From contig JAGXFO010000021.1 in assembly GCA_024637255.1 (NCBI GenBank), positions 48,148-112,147 of the forward strand: a stretch of DNA of 64,000 nucleotides, given 5' to 3'. Below are positions 25,093-34,406 of the stretch, piece by piece. The notes below the pieces were generated by a model. It saw only the letters and a list, made by a program, of their open reading frames with translations. It was not told where the DNA came from and made no database searches. The translations under genes and the position numbers were made by a program. The number at the start of each line of letters is the position of its first letter. Position 1 is the first letter of the stretch. The stretch is from Sulfurovum sp. (lineage in GTDB: Bacteria; Campylobacterota; Campylobacteria; Campylobacterales; Sulfurovaceae).

Positions 25093-26955
25093 CTACCAGG
25101 AACCACCACCACCACCTCCTCCTCCACCGCCAGAGGAGCCTCCTCCACCAGAAAAACCTCCACCTCCACTTGAGCTTTTGGAGGGAAGAGTGGATGCGGT
25201 ATTGACCGCAGAAGAGAATCGTCCGATGCCTGAAATACTTCCATGATACCAATGAGGTTCTTTTACGTTTAAGATATCATAAAAAGAAAGCCAGTGCTCT
25301 GTTTGATTAAAAAGAACGGCATAAGGCAGCATCTTTTCAAGATAAAGAGGGTCCATCACCAAACGTCTTTTTATCTCATCTTCTTTTACCCGATTGACAA
25401 ACTCTTTTAGGCCCAATAAATGTTTGGCTGCATAGGCACCTTTTTGCGTAAATTTTCCTATTTTTTTATAGGTAAAGAATAAAGCTGCTGCCAGAAGAAT
25501 CAGTACGCCCATGGGTCCCATCACAAGTTCTTCTGCTTTATGCATACCAAGAAGAGGTATTGTCCCTACAGCGGCAAACAGAAAACCTGTTATTTTAGTG
25601 AGCCAGTTTTTCTTTGAGATCATGATGCCTAACCCGACAATACCAAACATCAAAGGAAAGAGTAGAAGAAATGCAGCTTCTTCTCCAAACTTTAAAAATA
25701 GGGTATAGAATGTCAGTCCTGTGACAGGTAGTAAAAATAAAATGCTTTTACCTAAAAAGTTTTTACGCACTCTTTGTGGATTTTCTAGCATATATCCATT
25801 GACAACGGACCAGATATAGAGAGTGTCATTGATGTGCTCAAAGCCTTCTTGCAGTGCGGTAGCTTTTGAGGATGAGCCAGAAGAAAAGGTAAAGATATTT
25901 TTGCTCTTAAATAACACATGCTCAAGTAGGTACTTTTGATCTGCCGTTAGATTTTTTGTATCATTCTCTTTACTCATTAACAAAGGATCGAGATTTTTTT
26001 CTTTTTGGTCTATTTCTAAATGTCCCAGCTGCGCCAGTTCAAGTACGGCTGCTGCAAAATCTTCATTATCTGTAAATTTATCCAGCATTAAACCTGACTG
26101 TAATACACTTAAACCTTTGGGCGCTTCGTACTGTATCGCTACGGATCGTTCATCTGTGAATCCGCCTGCATACCTACTGTACATTTTGCGAAAATAAAGT
26201 AAAAATCCGACCAATACGCCCCAATGCCAATAGTCTATAATCCAGTCTGCAAAAGATGCTTTGACATTTTCAAGTCCATTCTGTTCCAGAGTATCGGCTG
26301 GATATGCCAATTCTACGGTAGTGCCTTCATGAGGATTGAGGCTCGATACTTTGATTTGCAGTTGTCTCGGATTAATCCAAATATTTGTCGCCCTAGAGCT
26401 TTGGGTGCCATAACTTCCTGTATAAGTAGATAACGCTATGTTTTGTTGGCTAAGTGAAGAAGGCAAGAAGAAATTTGCTTCAATATTATAAATGGGTATT
26501 TGCCATCCTGTCCCCACAATGTTCCAACGTATGGCATCATTTTTTTCATTCTTAGAAGCAGGCAGTACACCTCTTTTGACACGGTACGCTATGGTGTAGA
26601 GATGTTTTCCTGTTAGATAGGTACTGGCAGAACCTATCTGTAAGCGTAGTACATCACCAGCCTGGATTGAGCCCAATGTGGACTGCTTCCACTCTACTAT
26701 ACCGTCATCAAGCTGTGCAGAAAAGTTATACAGACCCAAGTCTTTGATATGTGATTCTCCTTTGATGGTAAAAGGGATATCGCGAAATATCCCATGCTTG
26801 CTTTGTGCTTCAAAATCATACTCGATATATTCTACAATTGAAAGTTCACCACTTTGTTCCACCGTAATATCTATCTTGTAATTTGAAATTTTTTCGGCGT
26901 AAGCAGATGATCCACAGCCCAAAAAGAGTAAGGTAAATAGTAGTAGCTTTTTCAT
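25093..26955 (-). CDS. DUF2207 membrane protein with Gly-rich C-terminus
   Basis: I choose the ATG at 26955, giving a signal peptide (MKKLLLFTLLFLGCGSSAYA) and starting 4 bp after the lemA stop; the longer frame overlaps lemA. The N-terminal ~200 residues are the extracytoplasmic DUF2207 domain (ISNYKIDITVEQSGELSIVEYIEYDF), then a membrane helix near residue 245, a cytoplasmic linker and two to four helices around 400-490. The last ~30 residues are nearly all Gly and Ser, typical for this family. It pairs with LemA, a combination seen widely in bacteria and thought to act in envelope homeostasis; the biochemical role is unknown. Confidence 0.85.
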   Translation of the reverse strand: MKKLLLFTLLFLGCGSSAYAEKISNYKIDITVEQSGELSIVEYIEYDFEAQSKHGIFRDIPFTIKGESHIKDLGLYNFSAQLDDGIVEWKQSTLGSIQAGDVLRLQIGSASTYLTGKHLYTIAYRVKRGVLPASKNEKNDAIRWNIVGTGWQIPIYNIEANFFLPSSLSQQNIALSTYTGSYGTQSSRATNIWINPRQLQIKVSSLNPHEGTTVELAYPADTLEQNGLENVKASFADWIIDYWHWGVLVGFLLYFRKMYSRYAGGFTDERSVAIQYEAPKGLSVLQSGLMLDKFTDNEDFAAAVLELAQLGHLEIDQKEKNLDPLLMSKENDTKNLTADQKYLLEHVLFKSKNIFTFSSGSSSKATALQEGFEHINDTLYIWSVVNGYMLENPQRVRKNFLGKSILFLLPVTGLTFYTLFLKFGEEAAFLLLFPLMFGIVGLGIMISKKNWLTKITGFLFAAVGTIPLLGMHKAEELVMGPMGVLILLAAALFFTYKKIGKFTQKGAYAAKHLLGLKEFVNRVKEDEIKRRLVMDPLYLEKMLPYAVLFNQTEHWLSFYDILNVKEPHWYHGSISGIGRFSSAVNTASTLPSKSSSGGGGFSGGGGSSGGGGGGGGGGSW

Positions 26956-26959
26956 GGAA

Positions 26960-27523
26960 CTAGAAATCGATTTTAGGCATCTTCGTCGCAGCAGTAGCTT
27001 CACTCGCATCTAATTCAAAATAGTCACGAGCAGTAAAGTTAAACTTACGTGCCACAAAAAGATCAGGAAAAGATTCAAGCTTAGCATTGTAATCTCTTAC
27101 GATAGCATTATAATAGCGTCTGGCACTTTGTATAGCATCTTCAAGGTTGGAAAGCTCATCTTGGAGTTTAAGGAAATTGGTGTTTGCTTTAAGTTCGGGG
27201 TATGCTTCAGCCAAAGCAAACATTTTGCCCAATGCGCCAGACAGCATATTGGCTGCTGCTGCTTTTTCATCTATGCTATTTGCACTCAATCCTTGTTGAC
27301 GCGCCGCTATAATCTTTTCAAGCGTTTCTGCTTCATAGTCCTTGTATCCTTTGACCGTATCTACCAAGGCAGGGATAAGGTCGTAGCGACGTTTAAGCTG
27401 TACATCTATGTCTGACCATGAAGCATCAATGCCTGTCCTTAATGAAATAAACCTGTTATAGATGACAATAAGATAACCTGCAATAGCAACGATAGTAAGT
27501 ATAACAATATTTCCAAAACTCAT
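26960..27523 (-). CDS. LemA family protein
   Basis: A 187-residue protein with one N-terminal membrane helix (IVILTIVAIAGYLIVIYN) and a long four-helix bundle carrying the LemA pattern: ASWSDIDVQLKRRYDLIPALVDTVKGY, ENxxFLKLQDELSNLEDAIQSARRYYNAIVRDYN and FPDLFVARKFNF. The N-out orientation with a large cytoplasmic or periplasmic bundle is family-typical. First gene of the lemA - DUF2207 pair. Function of LemA is not established. Confidence 0.93.
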   Translation of the reverse strand: MSFGNIVILTIVAIAGYLIVIYNRFISLRTGIDASWSDIDVQLKRRYDLIPALVDTVKGYKDYEAETLEKIIAARQQGLSANSIDEKAAAANMLSGALGKMFALAEAYPELKANTNFLKLQDELSNLEDAIQSARRYYNAIVRDYNAKLESFPDLFVARKFNFTARDYFELDASEATAATKMPKIDF

Positions 27524-27601
27524 TTTTATTCCTTAAAATAGATTTGTAGTTGTCTGCTTTATGTCATTATAACAAACATATGTGTCAAAAATAACACGGG
27601 T

Positions 27602-27949
27602 TTACTCCTCTAAGCTTTCTTTGTCATCTTTGAGCACATAAATAAAAGTCTCTACGTCCAGCTCATCATACCTCTCCACACTTACGGCTGTACGCACAAA
27701 TTCATCTCCTTCAAACCTATCTAGGTAATCCCAGTTTTCATCGAGGTTGCGTGAGTAGAATAAAAAGCCATGCACTGTGTCACCCTTTGGGTCGAGTTTT
27801 ATGCCTGGGTATCCCATAGAAGCTGACCATCCCGCACCCACGAGATGTCCCTGAACCGTTGCCGGAACAAATTTACCAATGATATTTTCCAAGACATGCC
27901 CATTTGGACAATTTGGCATAAGTGTGCCATATACAAAAAGTGTTTCCAT
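27602..27949 (-). CDS. Gamma-glutamylcyclotransferase-like (AIG2/GGCT fold) protein
   Basis: I start at the ATG at 27949 (METLFVYGTLMPNCPNG), which has AAAGGC upstream and begins right at the fold; a longer frame adds a basic stretch without family similarity. The 115-residue protein has the signature FVYGTLMP (substrate-binding YGxL), a central GYPGIKLDPKGDTVHGFLFY and WDYLDRFEGDEFVRTAVSV where the Glu of the ExxxY..R region is the usual catalytic acid. Family members open gamma-glutamyl amines or have unknown substrates. Confidence 0.8.
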   Translation of the reverse strand: METLFVYGTLMPNCPNGHVLENIIGKFVPATVQGHLVGAGWSASMGYPGIKLDPKGDTVHGFLFYSRNLDENWDYLDRFEGDEFVRTAVSVERYDELDVETFIYVLKDDKESLEE

Positions 27950-28073
27950 CAATTTGCCTTTATTTTTTAAAAAGGATTTTAACATAGTTTTTAATTTCCA
28001 AAACCATGCCTTAAGTCTGTTGTACATAAAGTAAAATTGACTACAATACTGAAAAACCATAAAAAGGAAATCT

Positions 28074-28970
28074 ATGGCTTATGACCTTCAGGACAAACTC
28101 GTCATCGCTATCTCTTCTCGTGCATTGTTTAACCTGGAAGAAGAAAATGCAATATTTGATGAGGAAGGTTTAGAGAGCTACTATAAACATCAACTTCAGT
28201 ATTTAGACAGTCCTTTAGCCAAAGGATCTGCATTTAGGTTTGTACAAAATCTGCTTGCAATCAATAAAAGGTTTGATAATAAATTGATAGAAGTCATCAT
28301 TCTTTCTCGTAATAATGCAGCAACAGGACTGAGGATTGGGCGATCTATTGAGCACTATAAGCTGAACATAGAACGTACTGGCTGGACAGCAGGTACACCC
28401 GTAGCACGTTATCTTGAAGCTTTTAAAGTAGATTTATTTCTCTCTGTCTATGCACCAGATGTCGAAGAGGCTGTGAACTTTGGTGTAGCCGCAGCTACCA
28501 TTTTGCCTCATACACCCATCACTTCACAAGAGAGCGATATGGTCAAAATAGCCTTCGATGGTGATGCAGTCATATTTGGCGATGAGAGTGAGAAAGTTTA
28601 TCAGGAAAAAGGCCTGGAAGCCTTTATAGAACATGAACGCATGAACGCACAAAACCCTTTAAGTAAAGGACCTTTCTTCAAATTCCTCAAAACCATCTCA
28701 GAGATACAGGATAAGTTTCCTATGGAGTCCTCACCCATACGTACAGCTTTAGTAACTGCAAGAAGTTTCTCAACTCACGAGAGGGTACTTGGAACACTTG
28801 AAGGCTGGGGCGTAAGGGTTGATGAAGCATTTTTCCAAGGAGGTGTGCAAAAATATGAAGTGATTAAAGCCTTTGGCGCAGACATATTTTTCGATGATCA
28901 GGATGCCCATCTGGAGCATACTTCAAAAGAAACACCGTCTGGAAAGGTTCCCCATAGACGATATCCCTAA
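28074..28970 (+). CDS. Cytosolic 5'-nucleotidase (cN-I, PF06189 type)
   Basis: A 298-residue protein matching the NT5C1-like 5'-nucleotidase family: LVIAISSRALFNLEEENAIFDEEGLESYYKHQLQY near the start, VEVIILSRNNAATGLRIGRSIEHY, and later VKIAFDGDAVIFGDESEKVYQE (DxD-like acidic site). These enzymes dephosphorylate nucleoside monophosphates. The ribosome-binding site AAAAAGG sits 8 bp before the ATG. It is divergent from the GGCT-like gene. Confidence 0.82.
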   Translation: MAYDLQDKLVIAISSRALFNLEEENAIFDEEGLESYYKHQLQYLDSPLAKGSAFRFVQNLLAINKRFDNKLIEVIILSRNNAATGLRIGRSIEHYKLNIERTGWTAGTPVARYLEAFKVDLFLSVYAPDVEEAVNFGVAAATILPHTPITSQESDMVKIAFDGDAVIFGDESEKVYQEKGLEAFIEHERMNAQNPLSKGPFFKFLKTISEIQDKFPMESSPIRTALVTARSFSTHERVLGTLEGWGVRVDEAFFQGGVQKYEVIKAFGADIFFDDQDAHLEHTSKETPSGKVPHRRYP

Positions 28971-28990
28971 AGTGCAACTGCAAGCCTGTA

Positions 28991-30109
28991 CTATTTTCGT
29001 TTTTCATAAAACTCGGACTTGAATGCATCAAATCTTTCTTCCAAAATAGCCTCTCTCATCTGTGTCATCAAATTGAGATAATAATAGAGGTTATGAATCG
29101 TTGCGAGTCTAAAATAGGTAATCTCTCTGGCTCTGAAAAGATGGCGCAGGTAGGCGCGTGAGTAAGTTTGACAAACCATGCAGCCACACTCCGGATCCAA
29201 AGGTCTTTCATCGGTAGTGTACTCAGCTTTTTTGATGTTTATTCTGCCAAAAGAAGTGAAAAGTGTACCGTTACGTGCATTTCTTGTAGGCATGACACAG
29301 TCGAACATGTCTATGCCCCGAGAGACATTTTCTACTAAATCCTCAGGTGTGCCCACACCCATAAGATAGCGGGGTTTGTCTTGGGGCATAAACTGTGTAG
29401 TCCATGCCACAGTGTTATACATATCCTGATTAGCTTCCCCCACACTAAGCCCGCCTATGGCAAAACCGTCATAATCCATCGCGCAGAGTTCTTTGGCGGA
29501 CTTTTCACGAAAAGCATTGTCAGTCCCTCCTTGGATAATGGCGAAAATGTTTTGTTCAAGACCTATGCCTTTTTCCTGGTTTGATCTAAAGTAGTCTATG
29601 GATTCCTGTGCCCAGCGTGTGGTACGCTCTATACTGGCTTTGATACGCTCCTGTGTGGCAGGAAGAGCTACAAGGTCATCAAGTATCATCATAATGTCTG
29701 AACCAAGGTTATATTGTATGTCTATCACTTTTTTGGGTGTAAAGTAGTGCTTACTGCCATCAACATGGCTTCTGAAAGTGATACCACCTTCATCTATTTT
29801 TACATTATCCGAGAGTGAAAAAGCCTGGAATCCGCCAGAATCTGTTAAAAAACTCTTAGGATACTTGGTAAAACCATGCAGTTTTCCCATGGTTTTGATG
29901 GTTTCATCACCTGGACGGATATAAAGATGATAAGTGTTACCCAGAATGATTTCCGGTTTAATGAATGTAGCAAGGTCAGTTGCATCAAGGGCTTTTACTG
30001 CACCCACAGTGCCTACAGGCATAAATACAGGTGTTTGGATAGTGGAATGGGCTGTTTTAATTGTACAGGCTCTTGCTTTACCGTCGGTTTTATCTAGCTG
30101 AAATTCCAT
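28991..30109 (-). CDS. tgt: Queuine tRNA-ribosyltransferase (TGT)
   Basis: A 372-residue enzyme exchanging G34 of GUN-anticodon tRNAs for preQ1. It has the nucleophile context FLTDSGGFQAFSL, IEIILGNTYHLYIRPGD, the second Asp in FDCVMPTRNARNGTLFTS and the zinc site CGCMVCQTYSRAYLRHL. Length is standard. A minus-strand TATAAT complement at 30144-30149 and GAGGGATATTATAACACA before the ATG support the start. It opens the tgt - RCK-like - aroB - mscS - mtaB - FtsH-like block conserved in Campylobacterota. Confidence 0.96.
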   Translation of the reverse strand: MEFQLDKTDGKARACTIKTAHSTIQTPVFMPVGTVGAVKALDATDLATFIKPEIILGNTYHLYIRPGDETIKTMGKLHGFTKYPKSFLTDSGGFQAFSLSDNVKIDEGGITFRSHVDGSKHYFTPKKVIDIQYNLGSDIMMILDDLVALPATQERIKASIERTTRWAQESIDYFRSNQEKGIGLEQNIFAIIQGGTDNAFREKSAKELCAMDYDGFAIGGLSVGEANQDMYNTVAWTTQFMPQDKPRYLMGVGTPEDLVENVSRGIDMFDCVMPTRNARNGTLFTSFGRINIKKAEYTTDERPLDPECGCMVCQTYSRAYLRHLFRAREITYFRLATIHNLYYYLNLMTQMREAILEERFDAFKSEFYEKRK

Positions 30110-30114
30110 TGTGT

Positions 30115-30149
30115 TATAATATCCCTCAAAAAATAATTGGGAAATTATA
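30115..30149. promoter_or_regulatory. Back-to-back -10 elements of tgt and the RCK-like gene
   Basis: TATAAT on the plus strand at 30115-30120 faces the gene at 30174, while its complement ATTATA at 30144-30149 is the -10 for tgt on the minus strand. The two promoters face across one another, so the transcripts would overlap by some tens of bases and RNA polymerases could interfere. Confidence 0.45.
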
Positions 30150-30173
30150 CCTGAATACTGTAGAAGGCATCAA

Positions 30174-31598
30174 TTGAAAAACATACTTATTTTAGCCAGC
30201 GGCAGTATTGCAAAACATTTTATAGACTGGGTAAGTAAAAACAGGGTTGCAGAAAACCAATACTATGTTACATGCTATAAAGCAGATACAAGACCTGAAA
30301 AGATCGGTACTAATATTACAATAATCGATGCAGATCCTAGCAGTTTTTCAAAACTTAAAGGCATTATGGAAGAGACAAGATTTTCTAACATTTTTATCGT
30401 TTTGGAAGACTTGGAAGACACAAGATATGTACTAAAGAACCTAGCACTTATAAAAAGTAAAATACGCATCATACTCGTAAATCAATGGGATGATCCGCAG
30501 ATAGGAAAAGATCAGGAAAACATAAGCATTATAAATACCAATGAGCTTATGGCAGCCCACTTGTATGACCATCTTCCCAATGTGCCATTGGTGGCGCAAA
30601 ATGTAGGACTTGGACAAGGTGAGATTATGGAAGTGCATGTGCCCTTTGGAAGTGCTTATGCATACAGGCACATTGGTTCCATACTTCAGCGCAAATGGAA
30701 AATTGCTGCATTGTACCGTGATGGAAAACAGATGCTTCCTACGAATGCAACGATGATACGGCCAAACGATACATTACTGATCTTGGGAAAACCTATAGTG
30801 CTAGACGGTGTATATAAAACCATCAATAAAAGACTAGGTCTTTTCCCTGAACCCTTTGGTAAAGATATTTATCTTATTTTGGACCTTAGGCATGATAAAA
30901 AGAATGCATTGATTTACTTAAAAGAGAGTATTTATCTGGTAGAAAAGTTAGAGGATAAAGCACTGTTTGTCCGTATTTTGTACCCAAATGATTTTGTATT
31001 GATAGATGAACTCAAAACGTACGAATCAGAAAAAGTCACACTTTCCATCTGTTATAAAAACAAAGATGTGAAAACGCTTGTAGAGTATGATATACATGAG
31101 TACAATATTGGACTAATAATGAACAGTATTCCTACGTTTGAAGCGGATGAACTTAAAGAAACATTGTATAGCCTGAAAAAACTTGTCTTCCTTTTTGGAG
31201 ATAAGTTACTGTATAACATTAAAAGTACAGTGGTTCTTATGGGTGAAAATGAAAAGATGGAGTCTATTTCATCCTTGGCTTTTGATATCTCTGAGACCTT
31301 AGGACTGGGGATGACCCTTGGGGATTTTGATCCAGAAGGTGATTTTGAAAATAAAAATATGATCATTGAGCATTATGAGACTTTAGCAGATATATTTAAC
31401 GTAGAGTTAAAGTTTGAGCAAAGAGTATCCAATCCTATACGCGAACTTTCCAAGATGGAAGATATACTTCAAGTAGCACCTTTTGAAAAACGTCTTAATA
31501 CCGATAGCTTTAAAAGACTCATCTCCAGCAAAATACAGGACTTTCTTCTTACTACACACAGACACCCAAAGCTACTGGTTCCTTTTGAAATTTTTTAA
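30174..31598 (+). CDS. TrkA-N/RCK-like NAD-binding protein (COG3400-type)
   Basis: A 474-residue protein starting at TTG. The N-terminal ~125 residues form a Rossmann-like domain (ILILASGSIAKHFIDWVSKN ... ITIIDADPSSFSKLKGIM), and residues ~140-210 look like an RCK_C/TrkA-C domain (GEIMEVHVPFGSAYAYRHIGSILQRKWKIAALYRDGKQMLPTNATMIRPNDTLLILG). The remaining half is lineage-specific. No membrane segment is present, so it would gate or regulate a separate potassium or cation channel; MscS two genes downstream is a possible partner but this is inference. Homologues occupy the same position in Helicobacter. Confidence 0.8.
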   Translation: MKNILILASGSIAKHFIDWVSKNRVAENQYYVTCYKADTRPEKIGTNITIIDADPSSFSKLKGIMEETRFSNIFIVLEDLEDTRYVLKNLALIKSKIRIILVNQWDDPQIGKDQENISIINTNELMAAHLYDHLPNVPLVAQNVGLGQGEIMEVHVPFGSAYAYRHIGSILQRKWKIAALYRDGKQMLPTNATMIRPNDTLLILGKPIVLDGVYKTINKRLGLFPEPFGKDIYLILDLRHDKKNALIYLKESIYLVEKLEDKALFVRILYPNDFVLIDELKTYESEKVTLSICYKNKDVKTLVEYDIHEYNIGLIMNSIPTFEADELKETLYSLKKLVFLFGDKLLYNIKSTVVLMGENEKMESISSLAFDISETLGLGMTLGDFDPEGDFENKNMIIEHYETLADIFNVELKFEQRVSNPIRELSKMEDILQVAPFEKRLNTDSFKRLISSKIQDFLLTTHRHPKLLVPFEIF

Positions 31599-31617
31599 TC
31601 TCATACAAGGGTATAAG

Positions 31618-31635
31618 AGCCGTTTAGGTACGGCT
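31618..31635 (+). terminator. Weak hairpin after the RCK-like gene
   Basis: AGCCGT at 31618-31623 pairs with ACGGCT at 31630-31635 around a 6-nt loop. It sits in the 103-bp gap before aroB but is followed by TAAAACG rather than a T-run, so it may be an inefficient terminator or pause site only. Confidence 0.25.
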
Positions 31636-31701
31636 TAAAACGATACTTAAACACAAATAAGATAAAATAAAGCACTTACATAACACGCAAGGTTTTAGCA
31701 G

Positions 31702-32754
31702 ATGATTGTTCCTATTGAACTAGCACATACTCAAAATATTACTTATGATATTACTATAGATGCATTGCCACAGCTTGCTTTTGACACAAATGTTGTTGTG
31801 GTTACTAACCCCACTGTTGCGGGATTCCATCTTGAAACACTTCTTGCCCATATAAATGCAACAAAACTCAATGTGGTTAGCATACCTGACGGAGAAGAGT
31901 ATAAAACCTTGGAAACCGTAGAGCATATACTCAATGAATGTTTTGAACATAAGCTTGATAGAAAATCCTTACTCATTGCTTTTGGTGGTGGCGTAATAGG
32001 TGATATGACAGGATTTGCAGCGAGTCTTTACCAAAGAGGCATAGACTTCATACAGATACCAACTACACTGCTTTCCCAAGTCGATGCATCTGTGGGCGGA
32101 AAAACCGGCGTTAACAACAAGTATGGTAAAAACCTTATAGGTGCCTTTTATCAGCCTAAAGCCGTTTATATAGATCCGGCATTCTTGTGCACACTTCTTC
32201 CCCGAGAGTTTGCTTCAGGTATAGCGGAGATAGTTAAAATGGCTGTGATGTTTGATAAATCATACTTTACATTCTTGCAAAAAGCTGACTTTCAAAATGA
32301 GGAAACACTAAAAGAGGTGATTAAAAAATCTGTGGAACTTAAAGCATGGGTGGTTAATCAGGACGAAAAGGAAGCGGGCATACGCGCCGTACTTAACTAT
32401 GGACATACCTTTGGGCATGTGGTAGAAAACGAAACAAGCTACACTACATACCTGCATGGCGAAGCTGTGGCCATAGGAATGGTCATGGCTAATGCTTTAG
32501 CTGTAGAACTTGGGTTGTTTTCGCAGGAAGAAGCAATGCAAGTGAAAGAACTTTTGGAAAAATCTTCTTTACCTACGGATTATATTATTAAAGATGTTGA
32601 TGATTTTTATGATCACTTCTTTTTGGATAAAAAATCTGCCAAAGGCAGTATCAAGTTTATCTTGCCACAAGGTATGGGTAATTACAAAATGGTCTCAGGC
32701 ATAGATGAGAGTGTTGTAAAAAAAGTACTTCGAAGTTTTGGAGAAGAAAAGTGA
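31702..32754 (+). CDS. aroB: 3-dehydroquinate synthase
   Basis: A 350-residue enzyme converting DAHP to 3-dehydroquinate, the second shikimate step. Signatures: IPDGEEYKTLETVEHIL, IAFGGGVIGDMTGFAASLYQRGIDFIQIPTTLLSQVDASVGGKTGVNNKYGKNLIGAFYQP, and the zinc-binding LNYGHTFGHVVE plus HGEAVAIGM. Length is typical. Its TGA overlaps the GTG start of mscS, indicating coupling in the aroB-mscS-mtaB-FtsH-like run. Confidence 0.96.
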   Translation: MIVPIELAHTQNITYDITIDALPQLAFDTNVVVVTNPTVAGFHLETLLAHINATKLNVVSIPDGEEYKTLETVEHILNECFEHKLDRKSLLIAFGGGVIGDMTGFAASLYQRGIDFIQIPTTLLSQVDASVGGKTGVNNKYGKNLIGAFYQPKAVYIDPAFLCTLLPREFASGIAEIVKMAVMFDKSYFTFLQKADFQNEETLKEVIKKSVELKAWVVNQDEKEAGIRAVLNYGHTFGHVVENETSYTTYLHGEAVAIGMVMANALAVELGLFSQEEAMQVKELLEKSSLPTDYIIKDVDDFYDHFFLDKKSAKGSIKFILPQGMGNYKMVSGIDESVVKKVLRSFGEEK

Positions 32755-34406
32755 ACCTCAAACTTATATTGATAGTATTTTTTCTCTTGTATGCTCCAGC
32801 AGCTTTTTGCGAAGAAAACCTGGAAGGGAATGGTACGATAGAGACAGTCGAAGAAACAAACCTTCTTTACACTGAGGAGATAGACCAACTGCTTATTCAG
32901 AAAAAAACTTTAGACAAAGAACTTGTTGAGAATAGTATCTGGTCAAAAATATACAGTAACTATCACACCTATATTGAGTTAAAAGAACAAGAGATCATAC
33001 TTAATGAAGAGATCAGGCGTTTGACAAATGTGAAAAAAAAATCAAAAGAACAAAAAGAAGCACTGGAAAATGCGCAAAACAATAAAGTGACACTGCTTGG
33101 TAAACTTCAATTGCTTGAAGAGTACGAAAAAGACCCTTTCAAAAAATTTTTAACGCCTCCTGATATAGACCCCATACCTCAAGTAGGAAATCCACTAGCT
33201 ATAATTGGGGCCTTGTCGCATAGGGAGAAGCTCAGATCAGATCAAAAAGAATATAGTAGTCGCTACACCTCTCTTATTAATATAATGGAAAAACTTAAAG
33301 AGAAGCAGATTATTATCGATAAACTTTTACAATTAGATCCTCTGAACACAGAATATATGGATGCACAAAAAGATATTGAAGATCAGATCAAGACTTTCAT
33401 ACCGGTGATAGAAATATTTAAAACAACAGAAAATGTCTACAGTAAGAAAATAGATGAAATTGAGCTTAATCTTAAAAATGAAATTCAAAAAGAGATAGGA
33501 CGAACCCTAACTATTGGTGCAATTATTCTTTTCTTTGTTTTTCTTTTGTTTATTATTAAATATTTAGTTAAAAAATATATGTCAGACAATGAACGTTTTT
33601 ACACTATCAATAAAGCACTTAATATCTCTTTTGTGACCATCTTGATCTTGACATTGCTACTTGCTTATATAGAAAATGTAAGTTATCTTGTTACTATACT
33701 CGGTTTTGCATCTGCTGGTATTGCCATTGCGATGAAAGATTGGTTCATGTCAATAATGGGTTGGGTTACCATTGTGATGGGCGGAGCCATTCATGTGGGA
33801 GACAGGGTAAAATTTGTAAGAGATGGCATGGAGTATGTTGGAGATATTGTAGATATTTCGGTACTTCGTATGACGATGCATGAAGATATTACGCTTACAA
33901 CCGAGATGCTAAACCGTAGAGCAGGGCGTATAATCTTTATACCGAACAACTTCATATTTACAGATATGATAGCCAATTATTCTCATGCAGGACTTAAAAC
34001 GGTGTGGGATGGTATAGATTTTTTGGTTACTTTTGACTCCGACATACACAAGGCTTCGCAAATAGCTAAAGAGATTGCCAAGAAGTACTCTAAAGGATAT
34101 ACTGATATTACAAGAAAGCAACTCAATAAACTGAGAAGTCAGTACTCTGTGAAAAACACAAATGTAGAACCGCGTGTATTTACACTTATTGAACCTTATG
34201 GGATGAAGATATCTATCTGGTATCTTACAAACTCTTATGCAACACTCACGCTGAGAAGCACTATATCAGCAGAGATTATCGCACGTATTCAGGCTGAACA
34301 AAACATATACCTTGCCTTTCCTACTCAGTCCATTTATGTGGACAAAGATGTACGTAAAACGGCACAAAACTTAGAGGATTTACCGGTGCAGGGAACATTA
34401 CTGTGA
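32751..34406 (+). CDS. Mechanosensitive ion channel of the MscS family
   Basis: A 551-residue protein starting at GTG within the aroB stop (GTGA). A signal peptide (to about residue 20) precedes a ~230-residue periplasmic coiled-coil region rich in Glu, Lys and Gln. Two hydrophobic helices (~255-275, ~288-310) lead to the pore helix: LGFASAGIAIAMKDWFMSIMGWV, the Gly/Ala-rich MscS TM3. The cytoplasmic beta domain follows (GGAIHVGDRVKFVRDGMEYVGDIVDISVLRM ... NNFIFTDMIANYSH). It releases solutes under osmotic downshock. Length with a long periplasmic N-terminus resembles the MscK/YbdG-like larger members. Confidence 0.9.
   Translation: MNLKLILIVFFLLYAPAAFCEENLEGNGTIETVEETNLLYTEEIDQLLIQKKTLDKELVENSIWSKIYSNYHTYIELKEQEIILNEEIRRLTNVKKKSKEQKEALENAQNNKVTLLGKLQLLEEYEKDPFKKFLTPPDIDPIPQVGNPLAIIGALSHREKLRSDQKEYSSRYTSLINIMEKLKEKQIIIDKLLQLDPLNTEYMDAQKDIEDQIKTFIPVIEIFKTTENVYSKKIDEIELNLKNEIQKEIGRTLTIGAIILFFVFLLFIIKYLVKKYMSDNERFYTINKALNISFVTILILTLLLAYIENVSYLVTILGFASAGIAIAMKDWFMSIMGWVTIVMGGAIHVGDRVKFVRDGMEYVGDIVDISVLRMTMHEDITLTTEMLNRRAGRIIFIPNNFIFTDMIANYSHAGLKTVWDGIDFLVTFDSDIHKASQIAKEIAKKYSKGYTDITRKQLNKLRSQYSVKNTNVEPRVFTLIEPYGMKISIWYLTNSYATLTLRSTISAEIIARIQAEQNIYLAFPTQSIYVDKDVRKTAQNLEDLPVQGTLL

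Noticed and set aside
27950..28060. N-terminal extension of the GGCT-like protein
   Set aside because: The extra residues are basic and unlike the family; the fold begins exactly at the ATG at 27949.
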